A stretch of DNA of 64,000 nt from Monosporascus cannonballus (taxonomy: Eukaryota; Ascomycota; Sordariomycetes; Xylariales): assembly GCA_004154925.1 (NCBI GenBank), contig QJNS01000058.1:1-64000 (forward strand), given 5' to 3'. Position 1 is the first letter of the stretch. Every line of letters begins with the position of its first letter. The notes under the pieces were generated by a model. The model made no database searches and had not been told where the DNA came from. It worked only from the letters and a program-made list of their open reading frames with translations. Shown piece after piece: positions 1-13,600 of this stretch. The position numbers and the translations under genes are program-made.

Positions 1-42
1 CCCCCCCCCCCCCCCCCCCCCCCTTTTTTTTTTTTTTTTTTT
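1..42. repeat. C23-T19 homopolymer run at window edge
   Basis: The window opens with 23 C followed by 19 T, and ordinary sequence starts at 43. Nothing else in the window has a comparable C run. It may be a natural low-complexity tract or an assembly or read-end artefact at a contig edge; the sequence alone cannot decide. Confidence 0.9.
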
Positions 43-3000
43 GGCGTCAGCTCCATGGAATGAAAGGCCCCTCACCGTAACTGGCCTCATATACTTGTTT
101 CCTAGCGATGCGGAATGAGATATGGTGAGTCCTCATACGTCTAAGAATTAAGCGGTAACCTGTATTGCTTCAGAACATTTTCGATGCTGTATATCGACTA
201 CGGACGAGCGGATATGTTCACAGCCAATATCCTGCAAGCGGACGACATTTGGGCACGTCATATCCGAAGATAAGTTGAATACTACTGGGGCCTCCTACTT
301 AGTGATTAAACCTGGTGGTGGTTTGGGGACTATACATTTATATATACGTAGAAGTGTATTTCGTCATTTACCCCTATTCCATCCCCTATCTTCTATCTCA
401 TGTCCATAGATGATATGTGACTACACATACGGCAGTGTCTCTCGAAGACCCTTTCGCCCCTTACAGTGAAACGAGGGAATACAAGGTGCATGCGGTGCGA
501 AGCACAAGCATCTTGCCCCTTAATTAAGCATTTCAGAATTCGCCTTCTGGAATCGTGGCGGTCTGCAGTATCCATATGTTAAAAGATACGGTAGGTACTC
601 GAAATAATGACAACGGCATGTATGGAATTTTCAACCCTGCTGCTAGAAGTGCCACCAGGCTCGAAATCGGGGTCTAGGAACACTTACATGTTGAAGAGTA
701 TATCCCCACGTGCAGAAGCCCAACACGCTACCAGCCCCTGGGGTCCTCAGCGATGACCACTTAGGTATAAATTGCTAGCATGAACATATGAGCCACACAG
801 TAGGCGTGAGTGTTAGTAACGGAATCTCCGCGCTGCCGCTCCCTCAGGTCTGTCTGATACAGTGCGCACATGAAATTTAACCGATCATCTTTGAGGAAGT
901 GACTAGTGCTCGTTGCCTTGTGGTGTAGAGACATCAACTAACTAGGCAGGCAAGCCGCGGACGTGAATCTATACAACCGACTCCATACCTCGTCATACGC
1001 AGCACATGATCTAATGCTACAAGTATCCGAATGCGTGAGTGATCACCTAGATGACTTCTGGCCGTGGTGTGGACGAGGGGCCTGGTTGGGCTGGACGAGC
1101 GGGGCACCCCACTCATTCGGGATTGAAGTGTGACGGCGTGGTTGCAACCGATGTCTTAGCGAAGCTTGACTTGACGACAATGGGGCTACCCCAAAGGATT
1201 GGATGCCACACCGTACAAGTTCCAAGTATATGGGGCGCGTTCCGTCTTTTACGGAACAATGGAAACGGAGGCTCGGGTAATAAACCTCGAGCGCTGACCC
1301 ACATTGGGCAAGTCGTATAGCAAAAGCTGGTTTGCGCGTGTATATGTGCTCTGCCCAAGAGACGAAGCTGACCAAGGTTTAGACCTGTCACATTCCCGGA
1401 TACATGGCCAGCTTGCATATGCGCTGACGCTCACATGGTAACCGGCTGCTGCTGATAGATGTACGTAAAAATATGTGTGTGGCTTGCGTGGACGCCCTCA
1501 CGTCTTCTCTTGTCCTTGCCTCCTTGGGACATCGGCCATCCACTCGCGACTCTGAGAATGAGTGATGATAATGAGGGCGCTCATGAGCAACGCTAAGCTT
1601 TCAGCTCATGCATAAGCCCTGTAACAAGACCCCAGAACTCCGGGCAGAGGCAGGAATCCCCGCAGCTTCGAGCTCCAGTCTCGCTGATGTATCGACGACC
1701 ACCACGCTACTTCTCACCAGCAGCGACGAAAAGCATGGAGAGAAAACGAACGCTAGGGCCTGGCTGGCCCTGCGAGATTTTCCTTCCCGACGTTATGGCC
1801 TGGTCCGACTACAACCGGGGGCCTGTAATGCACGCCTGTATCATCCCCGGACGATAAGAAGCCTGACCCCAACTCATGCGGATACCTATGATATGATCGC
1901 AAGGCGAAGAGCATGACGACTCGACTACGCTTCCTACGCCTTTGATAGGAGAGAAGAAAGATACCCCGGAGTCAGGAAAATGTGACGCCTGCCGTGCAAC
2001 TGACATAGGCCGTCAAGAGGTGTACCCAGTTGCGGCTCTTTAGTCTGGGCAGCCTGTGCATCGCTTCCGGAGCACGTACCCGTCGTACACGATTCGGCAT
2101 CGAGGTCGGTTCAGACTACACGGGTAGGCGTACAAGACCAGTATCCCTTGAAAATTGTAGGAGTGCCCTCATTTCATGCAGCAGTGACAGGGCGAGGGAA
2201 GGGCGTCTCGGCCACGCTGTTATGTCGAGTCCCGGCGCCGGGATGGGAAAGCGCGGGAGCAGATTACGGCATCGTGCTTTAGATAGGTATGCGAGGAAAA
2301 CCCCGCTCCCCAAGGGGGTTTGTTCATGCGCACTCCAAAAGATCCTAGCTACATGACTAGGTTCTGTCCAGCTTTTGCTGTCCAGACAAGGATACGAGCC
2401 GTCGAGACTCTCCAAGATGAATGCACTTGTGATGCTGGCGTGGACGAAATCTATACTAAGTAGACCCGGCAATGAATAAACTCATTCGACCCCGCTGAGG
2501 TTGAACGGATGGGAGCGGAGCTGCAATCCCCCGCACCGGATCATCTAACACAGACTTATGCGGCAAGGCGACGGCAAAGCAGGTAGAAAACGTGGCAAGA
2601 GGCACGACGCGAATAAGCATTATGCACCGTCCATGTTGTAGAACAGAATCGATGATCAACACCAGCACGATGTATCATCATAAAAACAGCGAGCAGGGCT
2701 CGAAGCGCCCGTTGAAATTGATCCCCTTCCCTATACTATCCACCACTAACACCACCACCAACACGATCAACAACACCTGACGTCGCAGACAACTACGGCG
2801 CCCAGGACACCGCTGCCACGGTGACGCCGATGGCGCATCCGTGGTGCCCGGGACTGTCCAGTGGGGACCTGATAGCCTGGAAAAGAGAGGAGAGGATTCA
2901 TACCCGGAGACTTGGAACGGGGGACGAACAAATGCGTAGTTGCGTCTGCGTCTTCGTCAGACCGGGGAGGGGTTACAGCAAAAGTTCATGATTCCTGCAT

Positions 3001-6000
3001 ACATACATCGATACAACCCTCGCATTCACACACATACATGTATGGATACAGGGAAGTTGGCATCAAAAAGTGTGGTCAGACCGCAGAAAGGGGCAGATGG
3101 GGTTGCAGCCTGCCAGGCTTTAGCGAGATTGCAAGCCATGGAGAATACCTAGTAGATGGCTACGCCGGGAGAGAACTAGCAACTTGCTGAAGGAACGAGA
3201 AAGGATGTACATATGCATGAAGTACAGAGAGAAGACCTCGTAGTGCGATTCCATGCCCATGCGCGACGCTTCGGATGACCATCAAAGACATTTCCTTCGA
3301 AGTCCCACTCCCTTACTCATTTCGAGGCTGTAATCGTGGGTGCGTTAGAGCCCTACCCATCAATGAACCCACCAACCGGTGAAACCTTATCATCCACCAA
3401 CGTGGTGCTTTTTCTTCAAGATCTCCGGGATTTGGGAGGGGGGATCTGATAAAGCATGTGGTAATCAAACCTACGCAGACACCCCTACCTATCACCTGGC
3501 TACCGTGGTTATATTGCACGGCACTGTGCGTGTGAGTTGGTGTTGAGGTCAAAGCTGAGCAGCCTCGAAGCTGAGTGGCCGCCGCGGCCGCCATCGGCCA
3601 AGAAGCGGGAAGAGAAGGCGAGGGGTGAGGCGAGAAAAGCTTGGCCGATCCCTGGAAAAAATACGCCTTCGATGCATCAGATGGTGTGGGGCCCCAAGCT
3701 CGCCGTGAAGGGTTGGCAAATGCTTGTTTTCTTTCCCCCCCTGCCATATTTTGTACCCAATCCGAGGAGAAGTGTGATTGATGGCATCGCATCACATCGC
3801 ATCACAGGCTTCCGGGCGAGGATGGGAGTCGCGAAATGCGAGATATGCATATGCACACCCAAAAAAGCGTCCCATATTGCCCGGATGCACTCCGAAAGCC
3901 CCGTGGGAAATATTTCACGGGGTTTTAGCGTATGCGCTGTGCCCGCATGGACAACAACCTTCTACGGTAACTTGCAGGCGGCCAGCGATTGCAGCAAGCA
4001 AGGTACCGGCTGCAGGTGATAGCGCACCTGACTAGTCGTAGTCTCGCAAATAACCCCCATCCAATCTGCCTATCGAATCCAATTCGGACATGTGTAACAA
4101 ATGCGCACATAAGAACAGGAAAGCCCGCCTGACTCGCTCACTCGCTGGCATCTCCGCGGGCCGACCTCCCTTTCAGCTTCAGGAGGCTAGCGGTGCCCCT
4201 GATGCTGCACATCCCTGCATGCGGGCGTCTCATTGGGGCCCCACGAGCGCGCCGGACCCTGACGGCGGGCGGGCAGCGCCAGTGCCAGCACCAGCGCCAG
4301 TGCCAGCACCAGCGCCAGTGCCAGCACCAGCGCCAGTGCCAGCACCAGCGCCAGAGGGTCGCGCGGCGTCGGGTTGCCGCTTTCAGGCCGAAGGCCGAGG
4401 GCGCCCCGTTGCTACCTCGCGTGCATGTTGGCCGATGGATGATGGATGGGCCGGCTTTCGCACTTTCTCGGATAACGCTCGTACAGTGTACACACGTTGC
4501 CCACAGTAGTTCGCTGGCTGATGTCAAGGGGTCGGGTCTCCGGCGGCAGCGGCGCCGGGAATAAGCGCGAGGTGCAATGAAACGATATCCGCGGTGTGCG
4601 GGTATTGTTCTTGCATTAGCTTCATGGACTTATTAGAGAACCACACGTCGGTATTACTGCAAGCTGCTGCGGCTAGGTAGCGGCGTTGGAACCGGGAAGT
4701 TTCAGAAGCAAGGCTTGCACGCTCCTCCATAGTATACTAAGTATACCAAGACCATGGAAGTGGTGCGTACTCGATATCACTTATATGTATGGCTAATTCT
4801 GCAGCAGTGCTACCGGACCATGGTTCTCGTGTAACGAGTTCCTACACGCATGGCCGTCCTATACGCGCGCCCCAGACAACAGGTAACTTAGCACATGCTA
4901 CGTTGCCTTGAATACAATATTTTAGGTGTTGATGAGAGCCTCACATAGTCTTGACCTGTAACAATATGCAAGTATGCAGGTGTATAACTGCTCGGCCTCG
5001 ATGCCCGTACATGTCCTTTAACTTATTTACATACCTAGAGTAAGTAAGGCGGTAAGTACATCGGACCCCACGATCTCCCCCCACCCCCCAGACCGGGGTC
5101 GGTCTATCATTTTCCGTGGGGGAGCAGAGGGTACCTCAGTAATTCGGGGAAGCAGAGGATGCGCAGCTTACGGTGAATACCGTCATCGCCTCGGTCGGGG
5201 AAGAACAGACTGAGACATAACATATACGTATCTGTCAGAGTCCCCCCGAACGCTAAGTAGGTAAGTCAAGTAGTAAGGCTCCAAGACGAGCCGTCTGCTC
5301 GGCGGACGAAGCAGCCAAGAAAAGTAAGAGTTCTCGTGGTGGGCAGGCAGGCAACCTTTCCGCGTTGAGCGGCACGCCGCCCCTCCTGCAGGTCAGGTCG
5401 TCAGATCGGCGGGTTTGGTTGCATCGTCTCAGAGCCGCAAAGTTTGGTTCCTATCTGTACCATAACCCCCAAGATCTATCGGGGATACGACTCGAGGGCC
5501 AAGCTTTCTGGGCGCCGTTGGGCTTTTACTCGATCCAAGTTGATTGACATCACGATCGCAGCATGGCCGCCGGCCCTCATACGTAGGCTACTTATGTATG
5601 TAGTCGAAGTACATAAGGCACAATTTTTGGTGTTGTGTAGATAGGAATGCAAATCTGTATTGTCTAACGGCTGTGGGGTGACTTCATTGGCCGAGTCTTG
5701 AAGCCAGTAATACGTGATCTATCGAATCACCTTCATTCCATTAGCTCAACTAGGCAATTCCTCCCTGAGCCGTCCGTCCCCTGTCGCGGGTCTGAGACCC
5801 TCCGGTGCAACATCCGTGTAACTCGTCGTCTTGAACTTGTACCGCCTACCACCATCCATCGTATTGTATCGTCAACTGCTTTTCCGCCCATAAATGCGAG
5901 TGATGCTGAATAGACAGAAAGGGGGAATTGCATTCGGAATTGCCGTATCATTACCGAACCCGACCGCGTCGCTCGTCACGCGCGGCATCTAAGAAAGAAA

Positions 6001-6272
6001 AAGGCGGAAATTTGTCGGCATGTACGGTGTTCACATGCTGTATACCTCCATATCGTAATAGCATCTCCCTATGCTAGGAATCATGGGTAAAATGCGAATC
6101 CCTTGACACCACTGCTCGACCGATTTGGTGATCCTCCCTGTACCGCATGCAAAGCCATGCCGCAAAACGCCGGTGTATAAACAAGGTCCCTTCGTGAAAT
6201 GTGCACTAAAAAGAAAGAAAATTTACGCCTACACCTCTCATAGAAGCATCAGGTCCAGTTGTGCATATCATC
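43..6272. other. Gene-poor, GC-balanced stretch without recognisable gene
   Basis: About 6.2 kb with balanced base composition. Open frames reach only about 160 codons, overlap on both strands and show no family motif that I recognise. Apart from the 18-bp minisatellite at 4275-4354 I see no repeat pair, LTR, RNA gene or RIP-like bias. It could be long intergenic DNA or a decayed insertion too old to recognise. Confidence 0.5.
4275..4354. repeat. 18-bp minisatellite, 4.4 perfect copies
   Basis: The unit AGCGCCAGTGCCAGCACC is repeated head to tail four times without a mismatch (4275-4346), followed by 8 bases of a fifth copy. In one plus frame it reads as an Ala-Pro/Val-Pro repeat, but the surrounding frame (4090-4509) has no other sign of being a gene. 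Perfect copies suggest recent expansion or turnover and possible length variation between strains. Confidence 0.9.
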
Positions 6273-9200
6273 TCAGTAGCCAGGCTTGCCAGGCATAGGG
6301 GGTAAGCCGTGTCCCGTCGCCTGGGGTGGCAAGTGATTATGGCAGAAAATTTTGCTACCGGTGGCAGCCCGGGTGCAGTTCTTCTTGGATGCGTCGATGA
6401 ATTTGACGGGGTCTTCGTAGCTTTCCAGTTGGCAGCATTCGACACCCTTCATCCATCTGTTCGAGACGATCTCTTTCATAGTGATCCGTTTTGCGGGATC
6501 AGGGTGCAGCATCTGAAGAGCCAGACGCTTAAGGGATGCGGGCTTGACCGCATACTCGAAGGCTGGGACTTTGGGATATGCGTCCCGCAGCGATTCTGGA
6601 TCGTCGACCTTCTTAGCCTCGAGTTTCTTCCAGCCGCTGACGAGCGAGTCGTAGGTGGGCGACGACCCTACTTCGGCCTTTTCCCAGAGACAGGCATTAA
6701 AAGTGAGATAGATCAAGACGATCGCCGAACTCCAAACGTCGAGGGGACGAGGATCGTATTCGCCCTTCTTACTGATGACTTCTGGTGCAATGTAGGGCAG
6801 GCTGCCGCAGATTCCGGGTTTGCAGAGGCGGACCTCACCCATACCTATACCGCACTGGCCACCAGCCTCTCGCAGACCCGGGTGGATACCCGAGAAGACC
6901 TCGGAGACGCCAAAATCCGTGATCTTTAGCTTGCTGTCCTTGGTGATGAGCAGGTTCTCGAGCTTGATATCGCGGTGCGCAATACCATTGGAGTGCAGGT
7001 AGCTGATTCCTTGGCAGAGCTGCTTAAACAGGCAGAGGCGGTCCACTTCGCGCCCATCCTCCTTGAGGTACTTCTTCGAGACCAGGCCGAAAAGGTCACC
7101 CTCGGAGCAGTACTCCATTACATGGTTCCACCGGCCGTGGTCGGTACATAACCGAATAGTCTCAACGATATTTGGATGGTGGAGACTCTTAGCAATGCTA
7201 TACTCTGACTTGATCTTGTTCTCGTACTCCTCCTTCGTCTCATTTGAGCTCTTGTGGCGGAACTCTTTGACAGCAACCAACTCCCCCGGCGACCCCTTCC
7301 GGATCATCAGCGTCACTTTTGAGGTTGCGCCCTTGCCCAAGTGCCTTCCGTGGCGGCCAAGAATCCTGTGCTGGTACTCAAACTCCTTGAGCAGCTCTGC
7401 GACATCGACCGTGAAGTCATCGGGCAAACTCAGACTCAATCTCCTGGCCTTCATGCCAACCCCGGCTTCAGCAGGGGCTGCCCAGGGCTCGCGCGTAAGG
7501 CCCCGTATCCCGGAACGCTCGTCCGCCTTCTGCTGTCGTTTTGCCCGTTCAAGACTCTTAGTTCTCTGCAGTTGTGGTTTGCTTGTTCCGTGCGTTACGA
7601 AATTGACGGCTCTGCCCCGCAGCGACGACATCCCGGTATGCGCCCGATTCTTTTTGGAGCCATTGCTGAGAAAGTCAGCAGGAGATGGCATGGATACCTT
7701 ACTATCTTTGCCATTCTGCTCAGTAGGAGAACCAGGCGACGGCGGCGTATTGGATCTTGTCGTCGTGGAAGACCTCTGAAAGGAGAAGCGGCGGCTTGGG
7801 CGAGCACCATTTGTCACCGTCTTGTTGATGAACGGAAGACCCGTCTCGGACGTACCCCCGCTGTAATTGGGCTCTTTGAACGCCATGGTGACACTGACCG
7901 TAGGTGCGAGGTTGACGTTGGAATTGGTGCGCTTGTAACCACTAAAGAACGACTTGAAGCTCTTCAGACTAGAAGAAGAATATTGTCGCGACCTAGATCG
8001 TGCCAGCGGTGGCGCAGGAAGATCTGTCTCGTCGATGGTAGATTGGTCCGATTGCGGTATGAGGGATTTATTAGATTCTCCTAGAGGTATCTCAGGGACC
8101 AGAGATTGCGATGGTTGCGACGGCGTTACAGTGGTCGCGCCAGCAATAACAGGAGCGGCACTGGTCGTAGCGGGAACAGCACCACTATGTGTTGGTGGGG
8201 TTGCGCTAACTGGAGGGGCTGTTACCGTCGCAGCTGGAGTGATTGCGGGTGCATGCAGAACCACAGGCCCCGGTATAAGTGGCGACACAGGCGGAGCGCG
8301 ATCAAGAGGCAGCTGAGGCTTGACAAAGACTCCGGTTAAAGGGTCATCACGAGGATCGGTGTTTCCAGGAACGGCGCTGCCATTAGAAAGACAATCACGG
8401 TAGTGGTAGTGGCTAGGGACCTGCATGTCCTGATGTTCCAAGTGGTGGAAATCGCGCGATTGCCGCCCGCTCACGGGTGTAAGAGGTTCATTGGGGGATG
8501 ATTCACTGGGGTTGGTTTCCTCGTCGCATTCTTCGGGTATTGAGGTAGATATGTTGGTAGGGTGGCGGCGAAGTGGATGAAGGCCGGAGTTCTGAAAGGT
8601 GACGTTACAGTTGGTGTTGTTGCCCGGATTTGCGTCTGAGTTGTCTATGGGTTAATAGATGAATAAATGAGTCCAGGTGAAGAATAATTGCAAGTCGAAG
8701 TAGACAGTAGTATATTAGATAAGGTAACTGACTGCGTGAGGCGAATGGCGAGGCGAGGTTGTGAGTGTAAGTGATGGGATGGATATAGTACGGGTAGATG
8801 GGATGGTGGGTTGGGGGAGTGGGAATAACGTCTGTTGCAGAATGCAACAGACGTTTTCTAGAAAGAGTGCAGGCCCAGAGTTCCGGTTCTTTTCTTCTTA
8901 AAGCAACCAACCGTGACGGGAGCGATTGAATCTGGTGACTGACATGTAGAACTGGTAGGGAATCGAAGAATCAAGAAGAAGCACAGAGCTCAACAGTTCA
9001 TAGGGCATGGTCGGGAATACAGAATACATGATATAATATGGTATAGCATTTTACTAGGGCAGACAGGGGGATAAGCAATGATTTTTGTACTTGACATGTG
9101 TATGAATAATAATCGGGATGGCCGAACGAATGAACGAAAACTTGAAAACTTACCTGTTGACTGGTGGGTTCTGGGGGGAGGGGGATGCGATGACGCCAAA

Positions 9201-9298
9201 GGAAGACGAACGTTAACATCAGGGAGACTGGCTCCGACCACCTTTGATGAATCCGTACTAGGCGCCCTCATAGCTGTGGCCTGTGGTGCTGTTGTCAT
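6273..9298 (-). CDS. SAT4: HAL4/SAT4-type serine/threonine protein kinase, two exons
   Basis: Two exons are proposed: 9298-9154 and 8644-6273 on the minus strand, giving 838 residues and ending in TGA at 6275-6273. A long single frame begins only at an unlikely GTG (8474). Coding-like sequence continues upstream to an in-frame TAA, and a GT-AG intron (8645-9153) joins it in phase 1 to an upstream ATG exon. The N-terminal ~470 residues are Ser/Pro/Thr-rich and look disordered. The kinase domain spans about 478-780: glycine loop GKGATSKV from 485, Lys508 in VAVKEF, HRDIKLEN with Asp607, DFG from Asp625, and APE at 668-670. All catalytic residues are present. A Cys/His-containing tail follows. 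In yeast, kinases of this family (Sat4/Hal4, Hal5) stabilise the Trk potassium transporters and support salt tolerance. The domain call is secure, the Sat4 subgroup likely, and the first exon inferred from splice signals. Confidence 0.88.
8645..9153 (-). other. Intron 1 of the kinase gene (509 bp)
   Basis: The donor reads AACAG|GTAAGTTTT at 9154/9153 and the acceptor CCCATAG|ACAAC at 8645/8644, with CTATTAAC just upstream as a possible branch site. Removing it joins exon 1 (48 codons plus one base) to exon 2 in frame and skips the TAA that blocks exon 2. It is long for a fungal intron. It contains a perfect 13-bp hairpin (8827-8855). Confidence 0.7.
8827..8855. repeat. Perfect 13-bp inverted repeat, 3-base loop, inside kinase intron
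   Basis: AACGTCTGTTGCA at 8827-8839 and its exact reverse complement at 8843-8855 flank the loop GAA. If the intron call is right, the pre-mRNA would carry a stable 13-bp stem about 300 bases from the donor. No function is shown; it could also be a binding site for a dimeric factor in DNA. Confidence 0.9.
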
Positions 9299-10660
9299 GG
9301 CTGTTACTTCTTTTGGTAGAGACCCTAATGCCGTCCAGGGGTGTCTTTCGGTGCTTGCAGCTGATGGGGTTTATGGCTTGCGGCGGCTCAAAGGGCCCTC
9401 TTCCCGCCTGCAGCTCGGTTTACCTAATATCTACCTGTATGTAGGGAGGAGTTTCCGGCTGATGGGGTTGTGCTTGGAAACCGAGGGCCTCTAGGGCTTT
9501 TTGAACTTGGGAAGCCTGGGGTCTTATTCGGTCGCTTGGATTAGATTCGCCTTGCCCTTCAGATTTGGTCCCCTTCCTAGCAAGGTGGACAGCAAGCAAG
9601 CGACCCTGCAGTTGCACTGTTGCGGTAGCCTGACAATGTCGCAATGGCAGCCGTTGAATGGTGGTTACCAAGCACCTGCTGAAGTGGGGTTTGCGTTCGG
9701 CGTAATTTGGTAGCGCCGGAGGGGGATCGGTTTGGTGGAGATTGGCGCAGGGGAAGTACCTACTACCGCTGTTTTGGGGGGCCGAGGTAGATCTGTTTGG
9801 TGGGAGATTCGAGCACCAATGCACCTGGCCAGGCGGTGGTTTTGTAGGGGGGTTGGATGTCGGGATGTCGGAGGTTAGGTAATTGTTGGTGTGATGTACT
9901 TATATCTTTCAGGGTATCGATTCCCCAAAGGGCACACCAGCGCACACACTCTTATGACTCCTCTTTCCGACTAAACAACCACCTGGATAGTCACGGCCAG
10001 TAAGACTATTCGTGATGGACTAGCTAGCATGTAGGATCTGTTTAGAGTGAACCGGATTCCGACGACGCTCTTTGGAGACAACCTAAAGCCGAGGATTCAC
10101 TGTTTTCTCCTGCTTCTCTGTGCTATTCGTTGCTTCCTTTCACGGCTGAGGGCTGTGAAAGTAGTAGATGATATCGACAGGCCGCCTGAGTCAACCATTC
10201 CAGCTGTGAAGAATAGCTTGTAAGCTTCGGGAGAAAGCAAGAGATGGAAGTGACGAGGTAAGAATATATAAGCGTAAAAATTGAGGACGAAATAGCTGAG
10301 GACTGGAAGCAGATAAGGGGGGGATGGGTGGAGAGCTGTAAAGACCGGCAGGTGGGTGTGCTCTGCCTTTTGGCTCGTTGGTGGTGGATGGCTGTTGTCT
10401 TGGCAGTCTGCTTCTTCGAATGTTCGATGCAGCACCGTATTGCTGGGCATTTATGGCTCTTCTGGATATATGCAGTGCTGTGCAGCAAACTGGCTGCTGA
10501 GAGAGCCAAGATAGAAACCACTGAGTATATATGAGCTCTTATGCCAAGACAAGAGGAAAGATCACAGGTGACCAGAGGCCGGGAGCGAATCTGATATAAG
10601 GCGGCTCGGGAGAGGACATATGAGATCGGAATAATAACAATATAAATACTTACATATTAA
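9299..10660 (-). promoter_or_regulatory. Upstream/leader region of the kinase gene
   Basis: This lies upstream of the proposed kinase ATG at 9298. On the transcribed (minus) strand, 10100-10550 is rich in C and T, as common in fungal promoters, with a TATA-like stretch at about 10264-10272. Frames at 9420-9824 and 10097-10521 are open on the minus strand but show no family features; they are most simply leader or promoter sequence. The transcription start cannot be placed from sequence. Confidence 0.35.
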
Positions 10661-13600
10661 ATATATGTTATGATATTATTTTATTATACCGTTTTTCTGC
10701 TCCTGTCCTCGTTAGGCGAGTCCTGGCGAAGGGGGGGGTCTCCGTATTTTGCAAGTCCCGGTCGCAGGGGGTGGTGCAGATGTGTCACGGCCCGGGATAT
10801 GTTGTTGATAGGACACTTGAGTTTGGACGGGCGGTGGCCAAAACGATGGAGTCAAGGAGAGTGGGAAAGGGACTCGGACAATCCTGGGAGGAGTGGACGT
10901 GGTGGGCAACGTGGGTTAATATGAGGCGTCAGAGGGGAGGCCCTACGAATCTACTGTATACCGAGCATTGTACGTAGGTGAACGCTAGGATATTACGTGG
11001 TATAACTAACTCCAAAGGGGACGGCTAGGGCTCTAATAGTACAGTATTTGCCAAATTACGAAACCACATGGACGAGGAGCAATGCCAGTAATAGACGGTC
11101 TGGACGGTCGAACAAAAGGTTATAATTAATGATAATCTCAATACAGCAGGAATTATGAACAGCCTACCGGCGTTCTTAGTATTGGACCTAACAGGGTACG
11201 TGGAAGTGAGCAATAATAGAATGTGAGACTCTGCAAGCTGTTGGCGATCCATCATGGTCCACATCTCCCGAAGTACTATGCGACGTAGTATGTACTTCGG
11301 ATGGACCAACGATGGGCAAAACGGGGCAGTTCAGATGTTATACCTGACATCGCAGTCCCACAACACATCACGCACATATTCGTTCGGACTATTTCAAGAC
11401 GGGACCCCAGTTTCTCCCAAGCTTGGCGAAATGTTTTGCGTACAGTGTCTCCAGCCGTACTTAGTGTAAATGGATTTTAATGGGCAGTTCGAACTTGCCT
11501 TTGCATGGATCACTGTATTCCGGCCATGTCAGAAGGCGGGAGCTCTCTTAACTACCGTACCAGGTATGCAATTGCACAGTATACGAAGAGGCAGGCTGTT
11601 CAGTGGACGAGATGATGAGCGCTACGTGCTCGTTTCTTTTGACAGTGACGTGCTGCCATATCCACGTTTCAAGACGCGGGCACCACTGATGACAGAAACT
11701 ATAGGGGGGCATATGCCAAGTGTGCTGTAAAGGCGAACCCGAAACTACGAGGTATGTAAACGACGAACGGGATACGGTCCCACCGATACGGGACCCTTGA
11801 TAAGCGCTGCATGCACTTGTTGGCGCCATGTTCCCAACGAGTATTGTCGCCTCACCAAGGCAGATTGTACAAGCGCTTACGGTTGATTTACGGACTGACT
11901 GATCGGAACGAGTGATGCACCTCATAGGATTAGTGGCTGGGCTAGACGGCGCGGTCATAGGACCGACCTACACAGTGCAGTTGTCGCTTAACTGTCATCT
12001 CTACGATGCACGCTGTCATACTTGATGGTAGCTATCATACGCTTGGCTGTCGCTGTGGGCATAGGAAGAAGCTGGTCTCCTTAAAAGGAAAAGGAGGCAG
12101 GGCCCAATAGCAACGCGGCAAAGACGCGGTCCTTCAAAGCAGTTGGTTCCTTAAGTCGAATCTCCATTGGGCCGGTAAAAAAGGTCGCCGCCGAGCCCTT
12201 GGTCGACTCTGGCTTTATCCCTATTTCGACCTAGAGCCCCAGGCCAAGTAAAAAGTGAGTGATTTTTGGGCTGTGGGGATCGTCGAGAATCTCCGGACAG
12301 CAAACTCTTTGGCAATAGATTATAAGTATCGCGACCAGGAATGGCAAGAGCGTCTTGTCTACAGGCAACGGAATAAGACGGCTGTCTGTCGTTGGTCGTC
12401 ACCAAGGGATAGCGGATCGCCGTTTGGGATCTGTGCAATGAGGCTGTTTAGTTTTGCTTCGTGGCTTCTCCGGAGTGCCGCGCTCGGCCCAAGAAATCCA
12501 AGAAATCCAAGAGACGCCATGACTTGAATATTGGCTAATTCTATACTAATAAGAAGAGAGATATTAGTCTCACGTTTGGCGGAAACAGCATTTGTTGGTT
12601 GTTACCGTACGTAAGCAGGATCCAATGTGCAGGTGGTTATGCTTTATACCGTGCGTACGGTGGTCTACTTACACGACCTGCTCGTTACAAACATCAACAT
12701 CATATTAATATGCATAACAGGTAAAGACTTAGGGAGGTGCGTTATACTGTTGATTTCGAGTTAATGGAGATTGAGGGGCCTCCTTTTTCCGCGGGGGAAC
12801 CGCTCAGCAACGAGCTAAAATAAGCCGCATTCTCTTTCGGTGGCCGAATTCGAGGTTGATGCCCAGACACTAATACCGAGGGGGCATATCGTCATGGGGG
12901 GAGGGACGTTATGATATTAGGTAGGTCCATGTAGTCAGATTATTATGTCATAAGTCTCAAATTGGAGCCGAAGACGAACTTCAACCTCAGCAGCCAGTCA
13001 CCACAACCCCATATCTGCCTCGTCACGGGGACTGATGTGGTTGTGGGTTTCATTTTGCTTGAGAAACCGAGAGCCTTTGTCGGCGGGCACTGCGTCATAC
13101 CTAACTCTTGCGCTGCTGTGAGGGTGTGTGGGCTCCAATTATTCCGGGCCACTCGCCAGAACGCGAGCCAGATAGCGCGGGAACCATCCATTGCCCACTG
13201 CTCTTGATACCTCGAATACTCTGCGCGGAAGATTTGAAACCTCACAGAGTCGCACCCTTGCTGGCATGTGAGGGACTTGAGTTGAGAGTTGCGGCCCGTA
13301 TCTGACGCGTTGCTCCTCTTACCGAGTTGGACGAACTGCCACCACCCTATATATATTTCATCTGCTCTTCCGCCTTGGCCATGGAATCAGCCGGCTTGGA
13401 AGATGGGCTGCGACTCTCTAAACATCACACGTCACTTGTCTGCACGACGTTGCGGTGCAGTGCATTGGCCCACTCCGTTTCGACGAAACAGCCAACCCTT
13501 GCTTCTCGCGCCGAAGCAACGACAATTGACCGTTGAGCAACCGTTAAAGGAGCTTGACGCGCGTCTGTGCGATTCCGTGATGTGTGTCTTAGCCGTCAAA

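Noticed and set aside
3313..3795. 160-codon minus-strand frame as a gene
   Set aside because: An equally long frame overlaps on the other strand and neither shows family features; likely chance in GC-balanced DNA.
12943..13245. 100-codon minus-strand frame as a small gene
   Set aside because: No recognised motif, and overlapping frames on the plus strand are equally long.
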